In this document: piece after piece, positions 40,570 to 48,786 of the stretch
Layout of the letters: the number at the start of each line of letters is the position of its first letter
Numbering within the stretch: position 1 is the first letter of the stretch
Assembly (NCBI RefSeq): GCF_026627925.1
Contig: NZ_JAPNLE010000008.1
Span: 1 to 48,786 of the forward strand
Origin: Cupriavidus sp. D39
GTDB taxonomy: Bacteria > Pseudomonadota > Gammaproteobacteria > Burkholderiales > Burkholderiaceae
Reading direction: 5' to 3'
Length of the DNA: 48,786 nt
The notes under the pieces: model-generated
Told to the model about the DNA's origin: nothing
What the model saw: only the letters and a program-made list of their open reading frames with translations
The model's database searches: none
Made by a program: the position numbers and the translations under genes

Positions 40570-41681
40570 TGCGTACCTTTCGAGCCCCTGTCATGCCGTC
40601 ACGCTTCGCGCGTCTGCTGCTCGCCGCCTTCGCGGCTGTCCTTCTCAGCCTGTGTGCTGGTGCCGTATTCGCGCAAAGCGAAACCGTGGATCTTCCCGGG
40701 ATAGGAACGCCATCCGGCGGTGGGTCGACCGATAGCGGGTCGGGGAGCGGCACGCAACCCGGTAACGGCAAGTCGGTCTATATCTCCCCGCCGGGAACGG
40801 TTGCGGAAGGGCTCGGAAAGGCTGCAGGGAAGATTCAGGGTCTGCGAAGCGGGCTTTCGGCGGGCGCACTCAGGCTTAGCGATACGGTCCGATCCGAAGC
40901 AGACAAGCTGGCCTTCGCCTTGGGCGTCATCACACTTGTCCTGGCCGGCTTCCGCTTCGCGGGGACTGGGGACGCCACCGCTGCCTGGACGGATCTGTTG
41001 GAGGAATTGACCCTCATTGGGATCTTTGCCGCGATCTATGTCGGCTACGACCAGTTCGGGCCGGGGATTTTCGAGTGGTTCAACGCCTTAGCCACGCGGA
41101 TCAATGGCGCAGAGGTCACCCCAGGCGCGAGCATCATCACAACGGCCGGGAAGCTGTGGGATTCGTATGTCAGGATCGCCACGAGCGGATTCAGCCTAGA
41201 GAACATTCTGAAGTCCATGGTTGCTGCGATCCTTCTGTTCCTTGCCTTTCTGGCCTGTGCGTTTGCAGCGATTATCTTTTACTTCTTCACGATGCTTGGA
41301 GAGTTGCAAGTCGCGGTAGGCGTGGTGGTCGGCCCGATCGCAGTAGCGCTAGCCTTCTCATCTTTTACGCGTCGCTACTTCACGGCATGGCTCGACTACA
41401 TGTTCAGCGGTTCGCTGTACATCGTTGTCGCAGCGATCATTTCCCGTCTCGTGACAACCACGTTGGACTCCACGCTCGGCACTGTCAATGCTGCAGGCAC
41501 CGACACGATGGCGGCCGGCGTGTACGCATTGGCTATCTCCATCATGCTGATACTGATTTCTCTGGAAATCCCCGCTATCGCTGGCAAGCTGTTCGGCACA
41601 GGCGGTGGCGTCTCGGGCGGCGGTGCGCTGCGTGCCGCGGGCCGCGGTGCCTGGAAGCTCGGCGGGAAGATGGTGAAGTGA
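40569..41681 (+). CDS. virB6: T4SS channel protein VirB6/TrbL
   Basis: A 370-residue polytopic inner-membrane protein. The N-terminal signal/helix (RLLLAAFAAVLLSLCAGAVF) is followed by a Gly/Ser-rich spacer (GIGTPSGGGSTDSGSGSGTQ) and then about five membrane helices: FALGVITLVLAGFRFAG, LTLIGIFAAIYVG, AAILLFLAFLACAFAAIIFY, VGVVVGPIAVALAF and VYALAISIMLILISLEIPAI. It forms part of the DNA path through the inner membrane. It ends 2 bases before the TraI_2 gene. Confidence 0.88.
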   Translation: MRTFRAPVMPSRFARLLLAAFAAVLLSLCAGAVFAQSETVDLPGIGTPSGGGSTDSGSGSGTQPGNGKSVYISPPGTVAEGLGKAAGKIQGLRSGLSAGALRLSDTVRSEADKLAFALGVITLVLAGFRFAGTGDATAAWTDLLEELTLIGIFAAIYVGYDQFGPGIFEWFNALATRINGAEVTPGASIITTAGKLWDSYVRIATSGFSLENILKSMVAAILLFLAFLACAFAAIIFYFFTMLGELQVAVGVVVGPIAVALAFSSFTRRYFTAWLDYMFSGSLYIVVAAIISRLVTTTLDSTLGTVNAAGTDTMAAGVYALAISIMLILISLEIPAIAGKLFGTGGGVSGGGALRAAGRGAWKLGGKMVK

Positions 41682-41683
41682 AC

Positions 41684-42958
41684 ATGCATACCCCAATGAC
41701 CACCGGCGAGCTTCTGACGGCGCACCAGGCGCGCACCGACCTGATCCGCCAGTACGCCAACGAGGCCGAGCCGGCGGTATTCGCGAAGAAGTGGACCGCG
41801 ATACTGGAACGGTGCGCCGTCTGGTTCTCCTCGATGCCGCTACGTCCTGAAGAGCACGCGGAGCCGGGTGGCGCGTTCCGTGCCACGGTCGAGGTGGCCT
41901 ACTTCGCCATGCGCCTGTCGGGTGGCCAGAAGTTCGGTGCGGATAAGCCCTCCGAGCAACGTCGTCGCCTTGAGCCGCAATACCTGCACGCCCTCTTCCT
42001 CGCAGCTTGCTGCTCCAGACTGGACGAGCCTTGCAGGCATTTCCAATTTCACCGCGCGGTTGACGGCGCCGAATGGCTGCCGGCACTGCACGGCGCCTTT
42101 GGTCCATGGCTGGGCGATGGCAGCTACCGTGTGACACGCCGTGCGGCGACGCTACCCGTCGAACGCATGCGAACTGCCCTTCTCGCCCGCGAGATTCTCG
42201 GCCAGGACATCCTGGCCAGCCTGGACAGCGAAGTGCTGTCGGAGCTGTTCGCCGCCATCAACCCCGAACCTCGACCGGTCACGCTCGAATCGCTGCTGCA
42301 CAAGGTGGTCCGACTTGCCGTCGACGCCACCACCAGCTTTGAGCTGAAGGCGCGTCGCGCGGACTTTGCCCCGGTGGGGACGCCGGCACCGTCGGCGGAC
42401 CTGCTCGCTGCGGGATCCCTGCCCCAGGAGTCGGTGAAGGCTGTTCCGGCTGATACCCCGCCCCATGCCGTGGTCCCTCCGACCGAGAGCGCCGCAGCCT
42501 CTGTCATCAGCCTCTTTGCAGCCGCTGGCGCCAAGGGGACTCCGGCATCTGAAGCCCGTGACGCGACCCCTCCGCAAGATCGCCCCAGCCCGCAAGAAGT
42601 ACCGCGTAGTGCTCAGCCAATGCAGCTGGATAGTGGGCGCAGCCTCCGTCGCGGCTCGGATGAATCCACCGCGCCCGAAGGACTCGCAGACGTCCTCGGG
42701 AATGCATCTAACCTGATGCGCGAGTTCTTCCTCGCGTTGGCGCAGGACGTTACAGCGGGGAAGGTTCCGGTGACGTGGGCGGGCAACCGGCTTGTCTTGC
42801 CAAAGCGGGCGCTGGGCAACTATGGGCTGTCTAGCGACACGCTGATCGAGAGCCTAAAGAAGCTGTCCTTTCTGGCGCGAGTCCAGGGCACCGATCTCGT
42901 GCTGACCGAGAAGATCAGTGGCGTTCTCGCATCGCGCCCGCCGGTTCAGGAGCCTTGA
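41684..42958 (+). CDS. TraI_2 (MobH-like) protein lacking the relaxase metal motif
   Basis: This 424-residue protein has the two-part layout of TraI_2 relaxases of SXT/ICE type: an N-terminal TraI_2 domain (about 15-240) and, after a Pro/Ala/Ser linker, a TraI_2_C winged helix (REFFLALAQDVTAGKVPVTW, AGNRLVLPKRALGNYGLSSD). In active MobH proteins the first domain carries HHH..GGL.RHSLEVA and a later HD-GK pair. Here the matching text is LRPEEHAEPGGAFRATVEVA (only H58 kept; Ala at the second His) and LAACCSRLDEP (no HD). It is also shorter than active members (about 600-700). It is thus probably a non-catalytic relative or an accessory factor. It directly precedes the TraD coupling protein, as MobH genes do. 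Confidence 0.7.
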   Translation: MHTPMTTGELLTAHQARTDLIRQYANEAEPAVFAKKWTAILERCAVWFSSMPLRPEEHAEPGGAFRATVEVAYFAMRLSGGQKFGADKPSEQRRRLEPQYLHALFLAACCSRLDEPCRHFQFHRAVDGAEWLPALHGAFGPWLGDGSYRVTRRAATLPVERMRTALLAREILGQDILASLDSEVLSELFAAINPEPRPVTLESLLHKVVRLAVDATTSFELKARRADFAPVGTPAPSADLLAAGSLPQESVKAVPADTPPHAVVPPTESAAASVISLFAAAGAKGTPASEARDATPPQDRPSPQEVPRSAQPMQLDSGRSLRRGSDESTAPEGLADVLGNASNLMREFFLALAQDVTAGKVPVTWAGNRLVLPKRALGNYGLSSDTLIESLKKLSFLARVQGTDLVLTEKISGVLASRPPVQEP

Positions 42959-42960
42959 GC

Positions 42961-44817
42961 ATGCGCCATTATGTGAACCCCTTTCGGCCGATCTTCGAGA
43001 TGCGAGCCGCGACCGGGTGGCTCGGTGCATTGGTCCTGCTGCCATTGTCCGGGATGCCGCACTGGGGATACTTCGCCCTGCTCTGCCTGGCTGCATTTTC
43101 CCTGCGCGCGGCGCAAGTCTGGAAGGCCCTGAAGTTCCGCATGGCCATCTCCACGAAGTGGCTGACCAAGATCCGCATCGAGAACCTTCTGCACACCACG
43201 GCACAGATGCGGCGCGATGAAGACGCCATGTACCTTGGCACCGGGTTCGAATGGACACAGCGTCATTGCCAGATCGCTCACGACATCCTGCGGATGCCCA
43301 CCAACGACATTCCCGGCTTGCCGAAGTGGCTTCCCAAAGAGGTGGCCGCCGTCATCGAGAGGCAATTTGCCCCGGCGAATGCATTACGGGACCGGTCTCC
43401 GCAGGGCAAGTCCTGGATCCACGGGATGGAGCCGAAGAAGGTGCACGTCCCTCTCCACTACAAGGCGATGCCGGGCCACACGGCTGTGGCAGGAACGACC
43501 GGCAGCGGCAAGACCCGCACCTATGAGGTCATTTGCACCCAGGTCGTTCACGATCCGAACGACATTTTGATTATTGTGGACCCTAAAAATGACCGCGAAT
43601 GGAAAGAGCGCGTCGAGCGCGAATGCGCCCGCGCCGGCCGAAAGTTCCTGTACTGGAAGCAGGCAGCGCCATCCGAGTCGATCCGCCTCAACCCGCTAGA
43701 AAACTGGTCGCAGCCGTCGGAAATCGCCAGCCGAATTGCCCAACTGCTGGAAGAAGGACCTTTCCGCGACTTCGCATTCCTCTTCATCGACCGTGCCGTC
43801 AAGGGCGAGCTTTACGTCGGTGACAAGCCGAACCTGCGTTCCATCCTGAATTACGCGCAAAGCGGCATCAACAATCTGCTGGACCGCGCTCTGCGTCGCT
43901 TCTTCGCGGAAATGGGATTCACCGCCTGGGAGGACGAGGCGGGATCCTACATGCAGCAGGTCGGGCAGCGGCCCGGCGGGACGCTGATCGAGGCAATGGT
44001 TCGCTTGTACACCGAGCGGTACTTCAACGTCGGCCGCGGGCACGAGTCCATCGACGGCCTGGTCGGCACCTTTGTCCATGACCGCGACCACTACATGCGG
44101 ATCATCGCCTCGGTCCTTCCGCTCCTGCAGATGCTTGCCACAGGGGAGACGGGGCTCATGCTCGCCCCCAAGGCGGACGATTTCACCGATGACCGTGAGA
44201 TTTGGGACATCGACAAGGTAATCAAGCAAAAGGCAGTTCTGTTCGTCGGCCTGGACTCGCTCTCCAGCAGCATCGTCGCGAAGGCCATCGCCTCGATGAT
44301 CCTGTCCGACGTCGCGTCGGTGGCCGGGGCCATCTACAACTTCTACGCCAAGCCGCCTAAGGTTGTCCTGGTCATCGATGAGGTGGCAGAAGCGATCAAT
44401 GAGCAGGTGATCCAGATCCTCAACAAGGGCCGCGGCGCAGGCTTCAATGCCCTGGTCGCCTTCCAAAGCCGCTCCGATTTGGAGGCGAAACTGGGAAACG
44501 CAGCAAAAATGATGCAGGTTTTGGGGAATCTCAACAACCAGATCATCTTACGATTGGAAGACACGGACACGGCCCAGTGGTTCTCGGACAAGGTTGGGGA
44601 AACGGCGATTCAGAACATCACCACCACCAGCAGCACGAGCACTGGATCCGAGGCACATATCGGCGAGTTCAACGGGTCGGTTTCGCGTTCGACGCAACTG
44701 GAAAAGGCGCCGCTTATCCCGACTCAGCTGATCACTATGCTGCCCAACCTGCAATATTTTCTGCGCATCTCTGGTGGATCCGTCTACCAAGGCCGGATTC
44801 CCATCATCGAAGGATAG
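42961..44817 (+). CDS. traD: T4SS coupling protein TraD/VirD4 (SXT/ICE type)
   Basis: This 618-residue coupling ATPase has two N-terminal membrane helices (GWLGALVLLPLSGM and WGYFALLCLAAFSLRA). Then come MPGHTAVAGTTGSGKTRTYE (Walker A, near residue 180), ILIIVDPKNDREWKERVE and ESIRLNPLENWSQPSEIASR. A Walker B-like IDGLVGTFVHDRDHYMRIIA region follows, then KVVLVIDEVAEAINEQVIQI (Walker B) and KGRGAGFNALVAFQSRSDLE. Near the end are NLNNQIILRLEDTDTAQWFS and PLIPTQLITMLPNLQYFLRI. It hands DNA-protein complexes to the channel. The TTG at 42955 is an alternative start. Confidence 0.92.
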   Translation: MRHYVNPFRPIFEMRAATGWLGALVLLPLSGMPHWGYFALLCLAAFSLRAAQVWKALKFRMAISTKWLTKIRIENLLHTTAQMRRDEDAMYLGTGFEWTQRHCQIAHDILRMPTNDIPGLPKWLPKEVAAVIERQFAPANALRDRSPQGKSWIHGMEPKKVHVPLHYKAMPGHTAVAGTTGSGKTRTYEVICTQVVHDPNDILIIVDPKNDREWKERVERECARAGRKFLYWKQAAPSESIRLNPLENWSQPSEIASRIAQLLEEGPFRDFAFLFIDRAVKGELYVGDKPNLRSILNYAQSGINNLLDRALRRFFAEMGFTAWEDEAGSYMQQVGQRPGGTLIEAMVRLYTERYFNVGRGHESIDGLVGTFVHDRDHYMRIIASVLPLLQMLATGETGLMLAPKADDFTDDREIWDIDKVIKQKAVLFVGLDSLSSSIVAKAIASMILSDVASVAGAIYNFYAKPPKVVLVIDEVAEAINEQVIQILNKGRGAGFNALVAFQSRSDLEAKLGNAAKMMQVLGNLNNQIILRLEDTDTAQWFSDKVGETAIQNITTTSSTSTGSEAHIGEFNGSVSRSTQLEKAPLIPTQLITMLPNLQYFLRISGGSVYQGRIPIIEG

Positions 44818-44826
44818 TACGCCGAC

Positions 44827-45333
44827 ATGCAATCAAGTCTGTTCCGCGCAGTGGTCAAGCAATACAAGCTGTCGCCGAAGCTCTCGCCGGCGTTCACGGT
44901 GTCCCCCGAACTGATCGACGCGTGCAGCCGTGTTGTCGACTACATCGGCCTCAACTTCTGCATCCGGGAAGAGCCGTTGGTCAAGGAAATGCTGGTCGAT
45001 GCCATCCAGTCGTACCGGGCCGCGCGTAAGGCCGGCGACGCGAACATCGCCTTCATGCAAGGCCTGTTTTCGCGCTCGCACGAGCTCTACGAGAAGCGAT
45101 ATGCCGCCTTCAAAGGTGAGAAGTACAACGTCTGGTATCCATACAACGAGCCGATCCCCGTGTTCGAGGCAAGGCAGGAACCTGGCTATGTATGCCGGGT
45201 TGTCGACGAACCCTGCCCGGGCGTCGTGACGCAGCGCAGCGCCGCCTTTCAGCTCGCCGCCCGCGTGCTGACTGGTCACACCTTCCGCCGCTACTTCGAG
45301 GAATACGATGTCGCAAAGTTCTATGCTCAGTGA
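44827..45333 (+). CDS. Hypothetical transfer-region protein
   Basis: A 168-residue soluble protein starting nine bases after traD (MQSSLFRAVVKQYKLSPKLS). Segments: ELIDACSRVVDYIGLNFCIR, EEPLVKEMLVDAIQSYRAAR, ELYEKRYAAFKGEKYNVWYP. Cysteines are scattered and no domain is recognised. Its end overlaps the next gene by 26 bases. Position after traD suggests a role in substrate selection or an accessory of the coupling protein, but nothing in the sequence proves it. Confidence 0.55.
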   Translation: MQSSLFRAVVKQYKLSPKLSPAFTVSPELIDACSRVVDYIGLNFCIREEPLVKEMLVDAIQSYRAARKAGDANIAFMQGLFSRSHELYEKRYAAFKGEKYNVWYPYNEPIPVFEARQEPGYVCRVVDEPCPGVVTQRSAAFQLAARVLTGHTFRRYFEEYDVAKFYAQ

Positions 45334-45625
45334 GATGGGTGTGTCCCTCCGCTACGCCGTGGAGAGCGTCCGGATGTTCCCGGTCAAGCTCGCGAGCCGC
45401 TTGTCCGGCGTGGCGTGGGACGACGCTGCAGGCATGCAAGCGTGGATTCGTCAGGACATGGCGGCCGAGAAGCGTGGCGCCATTCCCGAAGAGTTCCGTT
45501 ACGGCCGCGCAGCATTCTGCTTTTCGCTCATACGCCTGTCGCTCGTGAAGCCCAGGCATTTCTGGGGTGCCGTTGGCTCGCTGGCCGTACTGCCCATTCT
45601 CCTTCTCCGCCAGTGGGTGCTGTGA
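45308..45625 (+). CDS. Small membrane-tailed hypothetical protein
   Basis: 105 residues. A hydrophilic N-terminal part (LRYAVESVRMFPVKLASRLS and AWIRQDMAAEKRGAIPEEF) leads to one C-terminal membrane helix (WGAVGSLAVLPILLLRQWVL). GAGGAAT precedes the ATG. It overlaps genes on both sides, so it is translationally coupled between the unknown gene and the DUF4400 gene. Function unknown. Confidence 0.5.
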   Translation: MSQSSMLSEMGVSLRYAVESVRMFPVKLASRLSGVAWDDAAGMQAWIRQDMAAEKRGAIPEEFRYGRAAFCFSLIRLSLVKPRHFWGAVGSLAVLPILLLRQWVL

Positions 45626-46242
45626 TGGCAGGAAGCCGATTTGCCGGGCATATCCGCGTTTGGTTGCTCGCCGCACCCCTGATGCTTTGCGTGCTCGCAC
45701 CCATGCTGCCGGAGAGCGAGCGCTTCGAGATTGGCGCCGACGAGCAGACCTCTGTCGAGGCCGTCCTGGGTGAAGTGCGCGCCTCTGGCGCCACAGGTGC
45801 CGCGAATGAGCGGTTTCGTGCGTGGTTCCTCGACTCTGGGTTGTTGCGCTCTTCGCTGTCAGGTTCAGCGTCCAGCTCCGCCCTTTCGGACGCTGGTGCG
45901 TCAGACCTCGGGAGGCGATGGGTGCGCAACTTCTGGATGACCATCTATCGTGCGCTGTATCGGGCAGCCGTCGCACACACCTGGGCATTCGGCACCATCG
46001 TCTTCCTGATCGCGATGCTCAACGACGGCGCCGTTGCCAGGCGCATCAAAGCTTCTGCCGCCGGATTCGCGAGTCCGCTCTCCTTTCACCTCGCCGCGCA
46101 CGGCTTGCTGGTTACGTTCGGCATCGGCGCGTCAGCGCTTCTGGTTCCCGTGCCGCTGCTCGCTTACTACTGGTCGGCTGCGGCACTTCTGGTCGGGGTG
46201 CTTGGTTGGCGTCTTGCAGCCTCATTCCACGTCAATCGCTAG
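45625..46242 (+). CDS. DUF4400-like integrative-element membrane protein
   Basis: A 205-residue membrane protein with the DUF4400 / PFL_4697-family layout. Helix 1 is VWLLAAPLMLCVLAPML, followed by a periplasmic segment (NERFRAWFLDSGLLRSSLSG). Then WVRNFWMTIYRALYRAAVAH, helix 2 (FGTIVFLIAMLNDG) with VARRIKASAAGFASPLSFHL, and helices 3-4 (GLLVTFGIGASALLVPVPLL, AYYWSAAALLVGVLGWRLAA). Genes of this family stand just after traD in SXT/ICE-type and GI-type elements, as here. The ATG overlaps the previous stop (GTGATGG). Confidence 0.7.
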   Translation: MAGSRFAGHIRVWLLAAPLMLCVLAPMLPESERFEIGADEQTSVEAVLGEVRASGATGAANERFRAWFLDSGLLRSSLSGSASSSALSDAGASDLGRRWVRNFWMTIYRALYRAAVAHTWAFGTIVFLIAMLNDGAVARRIKASAAGFASPLSFHLAAHGLLVTFGIGASALLVPVPLLAYYWSAAALLVGVLGWRLAASFHVNR

Positions 46243-46304
46243 CTTGCTTCGCCCTTTTTTGCATTCAATTCGCGGACCCTATACCGCACCAACGGAGAAC
46301 CTAC

Positions 46305-47168
46305 ATGACCACCGCAGAACATATCGACATGATCGACGATGCAATGACCCTGCCGGCCGAGGTCGCCCTCTCCGGCGACCATACCTCCACAGCCGGAACT
46401 TCGGAGTTCACCGAAGCGGGCCAGCTTGAGCCGGGTTCGGTCGAGCATGAGCTTCAAGAGATGGTCGATGCGGCGGACTCCCTACGCAAGGACGGTGTGA
46501 TCTCTGCCGCCGACGCTGAGAAGAAAAAGGCCGAAGTGGAGAAGACTCGCAAGCTGTTCCGCGAGCTGCCGCCCGAGCAACGCGCGGCCATCGTCAAGCG
46601 CCGCCGCGACCTGGGTCTGCAGATCCTGAACCGCGAGCTCGCCGGTGCCGCAGTGGTGGCAGTCGACCTGAAGCTGAACCACACACGGCTCCGCCCGCTG
46701 TTCCTCCAGTCGTGGCCCTACCTAAACCGGATGAGCCTGAACCTGCAGCGCTTCGGTGCGGATACGTTCAGCCGAAGCGAACTGACTACCGTCAACGACT
46801 TCCTCGAACGTGAGCTTGCCAAGCTTGAGGACTACGTCGACGAGCAATTGCGCGTGGCGAAGGCTTACTGCGAGATGCGCGAGGCGGAAATGAAGGCGAA
46901 GAACGACATCATCTTCCGGCCCACGGTTACCCGGCCGTCGTTGGAGATGGAGATCCAAGCGTACTCACGCTTCTCGCTGCGCGCGCTGCAGGTTCTGGTC
47001 AACTTCGACAAGACGATGGATGAGTTTGATTTTATGGTGTGGAACGGAATCCGTGATCAGTCCGACGTCAATGACCAGGTGAACAGCTTCCTGCGCAAGT
47101 TCCAGCCGCTGGCGTTGCGTAGCTACACCACGCACTTGAAATTGATGACGACGATTCGCGGAATCTGA
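46305..47168 (+). CDS. ICE protein of the PFL_4669/DUF1845 (AcaB-like) type
   Basis: A 287-residue soluble protein with a disordered acidic N-terminus and a charged helix (DAEKKKAEVEKTRKLFRELP). The main domain has LRPLFLQSWPYLNRMSLNLQ, RFGADTFSRSELTTVNDFLE, RELAKLEDYVDEQL, RPTVTRPSLEMEIQAYSRFS, LRALQVLVNFDKTMDEFDFM and a terminal helix. The order 'LF.W.....LR..G' then 'RPs..e..i.a..s.la..lL...D..md' is that of the PFL_4669 family, which includes AcaB, the ribbon-helix-helix activator of acaDC in IncC plasmids. If correct, it could control the FlhDC-like gene. The match is by eye and moderate; a structural role in transfer is also possible. Confidence 0.45.
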   Translation: MTTAEHIDMIDDAMTLPAEVALSGDHTSTAGTSEFTEAGQLEPGSVEHELQEMVDAADSLRKDGVISAADAEKKKAEVEKTRKLFRELPPEQRAAIVKRRRDLGLQILNRELAGAAVVAVDLKLNHTRLRPLFLQSWPYLNRMSLNLQRFGADTFSRSELTTVNDFLERELAKLEDYVDEQLRVAKAYCEMREAEMKAKNDIIFRPTVTRPSLEMEIQAYSRFSLRALQVLVNFDKTMDEFDFMVWNGIRDQSDVNDQVNSFLRKFQPLALRSYTTHLKLMTTIRGI

Positions 47169-47182
47169 CGGCTGCTTGCTCT

Positions 47183-48786
47183 ATGACTTCCTTGCTCGAC
47201 CAACTCAATCCATCCCAACGGGAAGTCGTGGAGATGCGCCGACACTGCGTCGCCGTGGCGTGCCCTGGTGCTGGAAAAACCAAGACCATCGCCACCAAGG
47301 CCGCGATGCTGCTGGCCGAACCCCATGCCACGGTCGGCGCGGTGACATTCAGCAAGGATGCTGCGGTGGAATTGCGCAACCGCATTTTGGCCTTGGCGGG
47401 TCCTGGCGCTAAGAGGCGGCTGGTGGCGGGAACCTTCCACTCCCTCGCCTACAAGCAGCTTGGGCAAAAGTCCGGGAAGCGCCCCGATATCACAACCGAC
47501 GGGGATCGGCTCGCCATCCTCTCTCAGGTACTCCAGGACAACGGACTAGAGTGGAAGGTAGAAGATGCCGTTTCCGTCATTGAGCGTCTCAAAGCCGATC
47601 TTTCCAGTCCCCCGGCAGGAACCATCGAGGCACAGCTCTTCGAAGCGTATCAAAACGCCTTGGAGCGCAACGGGCGTGTCGATTTCCAGGACCTCCTGCG
47701 TCTCGCTGTTGATGGGATGCAGCGTGGCACCATCGCCCCCTACCGTCTCACGTATCTGCTTGTCGATGAATATCAGGATTGCGATAGTCTGCAAACCTTA
47801 TGGACTGCTCAACACGCTCAAGGGGGCGCGATCGTCACGATCGTTGGCGACGACGATCAGAGCATATATGGCTTCAGGAACGCATGCGGCTCTAAAGGCA
47901 TGGAGGCGTTCATCACGCAGTTTGACGCTCAGCCAGTTGTTCTTGGGCAGAACTACCGCTCCCATTCTGAGATTCTGGCCACGGCCGACAAAGTCATCCA
48001 GAATAATCGTGACAGAATCCCGAAGACGCTGGTGGCGCACCGAGGCCCTGGAGGCACGGTGGGATTTCAGCGATTCGATGACGAGTACGCGGAAGCCGTT
48101 GCTGCGATAGAAGCTCTGACACCGGTATTGCGGCAGGGGAAGACTGCGGCGGTACTCGCGCGAACCAACAGAATTCTCGATCCGGTGGAGGCGGTATGCC
48201 GCTCGCACGGCGTCAAGTATTACCGAGCTGCCGGGCGCTCGATACTCGATCGGCCTGAAGCGGCGTTGATGGGAAGCCTGCTCGAATTGATCCAGAAGAC
48301 GAAGGCAACTGGCCTCGATTCACTACTCGGCTACGCAGGTCTCAGATCCCATGATCTTCAGCTAGTGCACGAGAAGTCTGGGCCGATGCCCCAGTTCGAT
48401 GATCAACCGAAGAAGAAAGATCTCGTGGCAATCGGCATTTCGGAAGATGCTGCGGACAAGTATCGCGACCTGATAAAGAAGCTCTCTGAGTGGCGCTCGC
48501 TGTGCGAGCGCCAGTTCTTCTCTCTCGTCCTCGATGGGGTACGGGAATGTATGCTCCAGTGGGCAATGAAGGACCAGGGTAAGCGAGCAATCAACACGAC
48601 CTACGACATCTTGTCTCGACTCAACGGGCCATTCTCTGATCGCTTGGAATTCCTGCGGCGCGCGAACAATGAGCCTACGCCGGATGCGCTCGTGCTGACT
48701 ACCATGCACGCGTCAAAGGGAAGGGAATGGTCGGCCGTGGGTGTGATACGAGCCGAGGAGACTGTGATACCAGACGATGGCAGCAC
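47183..48786 (+). CDS. UvrD/Rep-type (SF1A) DNA helicase, partial at the right edge
   Basis: An open frame of 534 residues with no stop before the window ends. SF1A motifs: Q-motif LNPSQREVVE, motif I VAVACPGAGKTKTIATK, Ia GAVTFSKDAAVELRNRI and AGTFHSLAYKQ. Then motif II YLLVDEYQDCDSLQTLW, III VTIVGDDDQSIYGFRNAC, IV VVLGQNYRSHSEIL and V LTTMHASKGREWSAV. Short accessory 2B parts are seen (TGLDSLLGYAGLRSHD). It lies 14 bases after the AcaB-like gene. Plasmid and ICE UvrD-like helicases can act in replication or transfer-strand handling. The start ATG 47183 is well placed ahead of the Q-motif. Confidence 0.93.
   Translation, partial: MTSLLDQLNPSQREVVEMRRHCVAVACPGAGKTKTIATKAAMLLAEPHATVGAVTFSKDAAVELRNRILALAGPGAKRRLVAGTFHSLAYKQLGQKSGKRPDITTDGDRLAILSQVLQDNGLEWKVEDAVSVIERLKADLSSPPAGTIEAQLFEAYQNALERNGRVDFQDLLRLAVDGMQRGTIAPYRLTYLLVDEYQDCDSLQTLWTAQHAQGGAIVTIVGDDDQSIYGFRNACGSKGMEAFITQFDAQPVVLGQNYRSHSEILATADKVIQNNRDRIPKTLVAHRGPGGTVGFQRFDDEYAEAVAAIEALTPVLRQGKTAAVLARTNRILDPVEAVCRSHGVKYYRAAGRSILDRPEAALMGSLLELIQKTKATGLDSLLGYAGLRSHDLQLVHEKSGPMPQFDDQPKKKDLVAIGISEDAADKYRDLIKKLSEWRSLCERQFFSLVLDGVRECMLQWAMKDQGKRAINTTYDILSRLNGPFSDRLEFLRRANNEPTPDALVLTTMHASKGREWSAVGVIRAEETVIPDDGS

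Noticed and set aside
1..48786. CRISPR array
   Set aside because: No regularly spaced direct repeats of 25-40 bases were seen; the repeats present are short and irregular.
1..48786. tRNA or rRNA genes
   Set aside because: No cloverleaf with GGTTCGAATCC-type arms and no rRNA-like stretch was noticed; the regions are protein-coding or short intergenic.

Overview
The window is GC-rich plasmid or integrative-conjugative-element DNA, most likely from a beta-proteobacterium of the Burkholderiales (Cupriavidus/Ralstonia/Burkholderia type). That placement is inferred from codon use, the SSB and the gene families, not from a marker gene. There are no rRNA, tRNA or housekeeping chromosomal genes and no CRISPR array. 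No resistance or metabolic cargo was recognised. The replication initiator is not in the window.

Layout: 1-2942 is a rightward set of small accessory genes (DUF1173, a stand-alone FtsK-gamma-like winged helix, a small protein, a Gp37/Gp68 DUF5131 protein). It ends in a gene cut by an IS701-family element (3169-4650), next to a long hairpin and an IS110-family transposase. 6364-9343 holds a zinc-ribbon (Lar-like) protein, a secreted DNA/RNA non-specific nuclease and a tyrosine recombinase with a Fis-like C-terminal helix-turn-helix. 9344-11740 is a ParM-type partition locus with an upstream repeat array that may be its centromere. 12013-15792 (leftward) is a DNA-processing operon: small membrane proteins, two unknowns, SSB and a zinc-ribbon/Toprim primase. 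16409-18823 (rightward) carries a coiled-coil protein and a transcription factor in which FlhD-like and FlhC-like domains appear to be joined in one chain. 19457-20281 is a lipoprotein.

From 35176 down to 20345 (leftward) runs one operon of about 15 kb. It encodes the T4SS core (VirB8, VirB9, VirB10), two lytic transglycosylases, two TcpQ/PilL-like proteins and a thin type IVb pilus (PilN, O, P, Q, R, S, V). Diverging from it, 35612-47168 encodes VirB11, VirB2, VirB3, VirB4, VirB5, VirB6/TrbL, a TraI_2 (MobH-like) protein lacking the expected histidines and HD motif, a TraD coupling protein and several ICE-type accessory proteins. A UvrD-like helicase runs off the right edge.

Two intergenic regions that separate divergent operons (near 16.1 kb and 35.4 kb) share a 44-bp element (37/44 identical), a candidate operator or promoter of a common regulon. 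A palindrome is shared between the partition-locus upstream region and the 16-kb region. The FlhDC-like protein is the natural candidate master regulator, as AcaCD/SetCD are in IncC/SXT elements.

At least ten genes are split by single-base frameshifts. Almost all are explained by one missing base in a run of four or five C/G, so they are much more likely sequencing or assembly errors than real pseudogenes. I annotate those genes as whole CDS and give each shift position.
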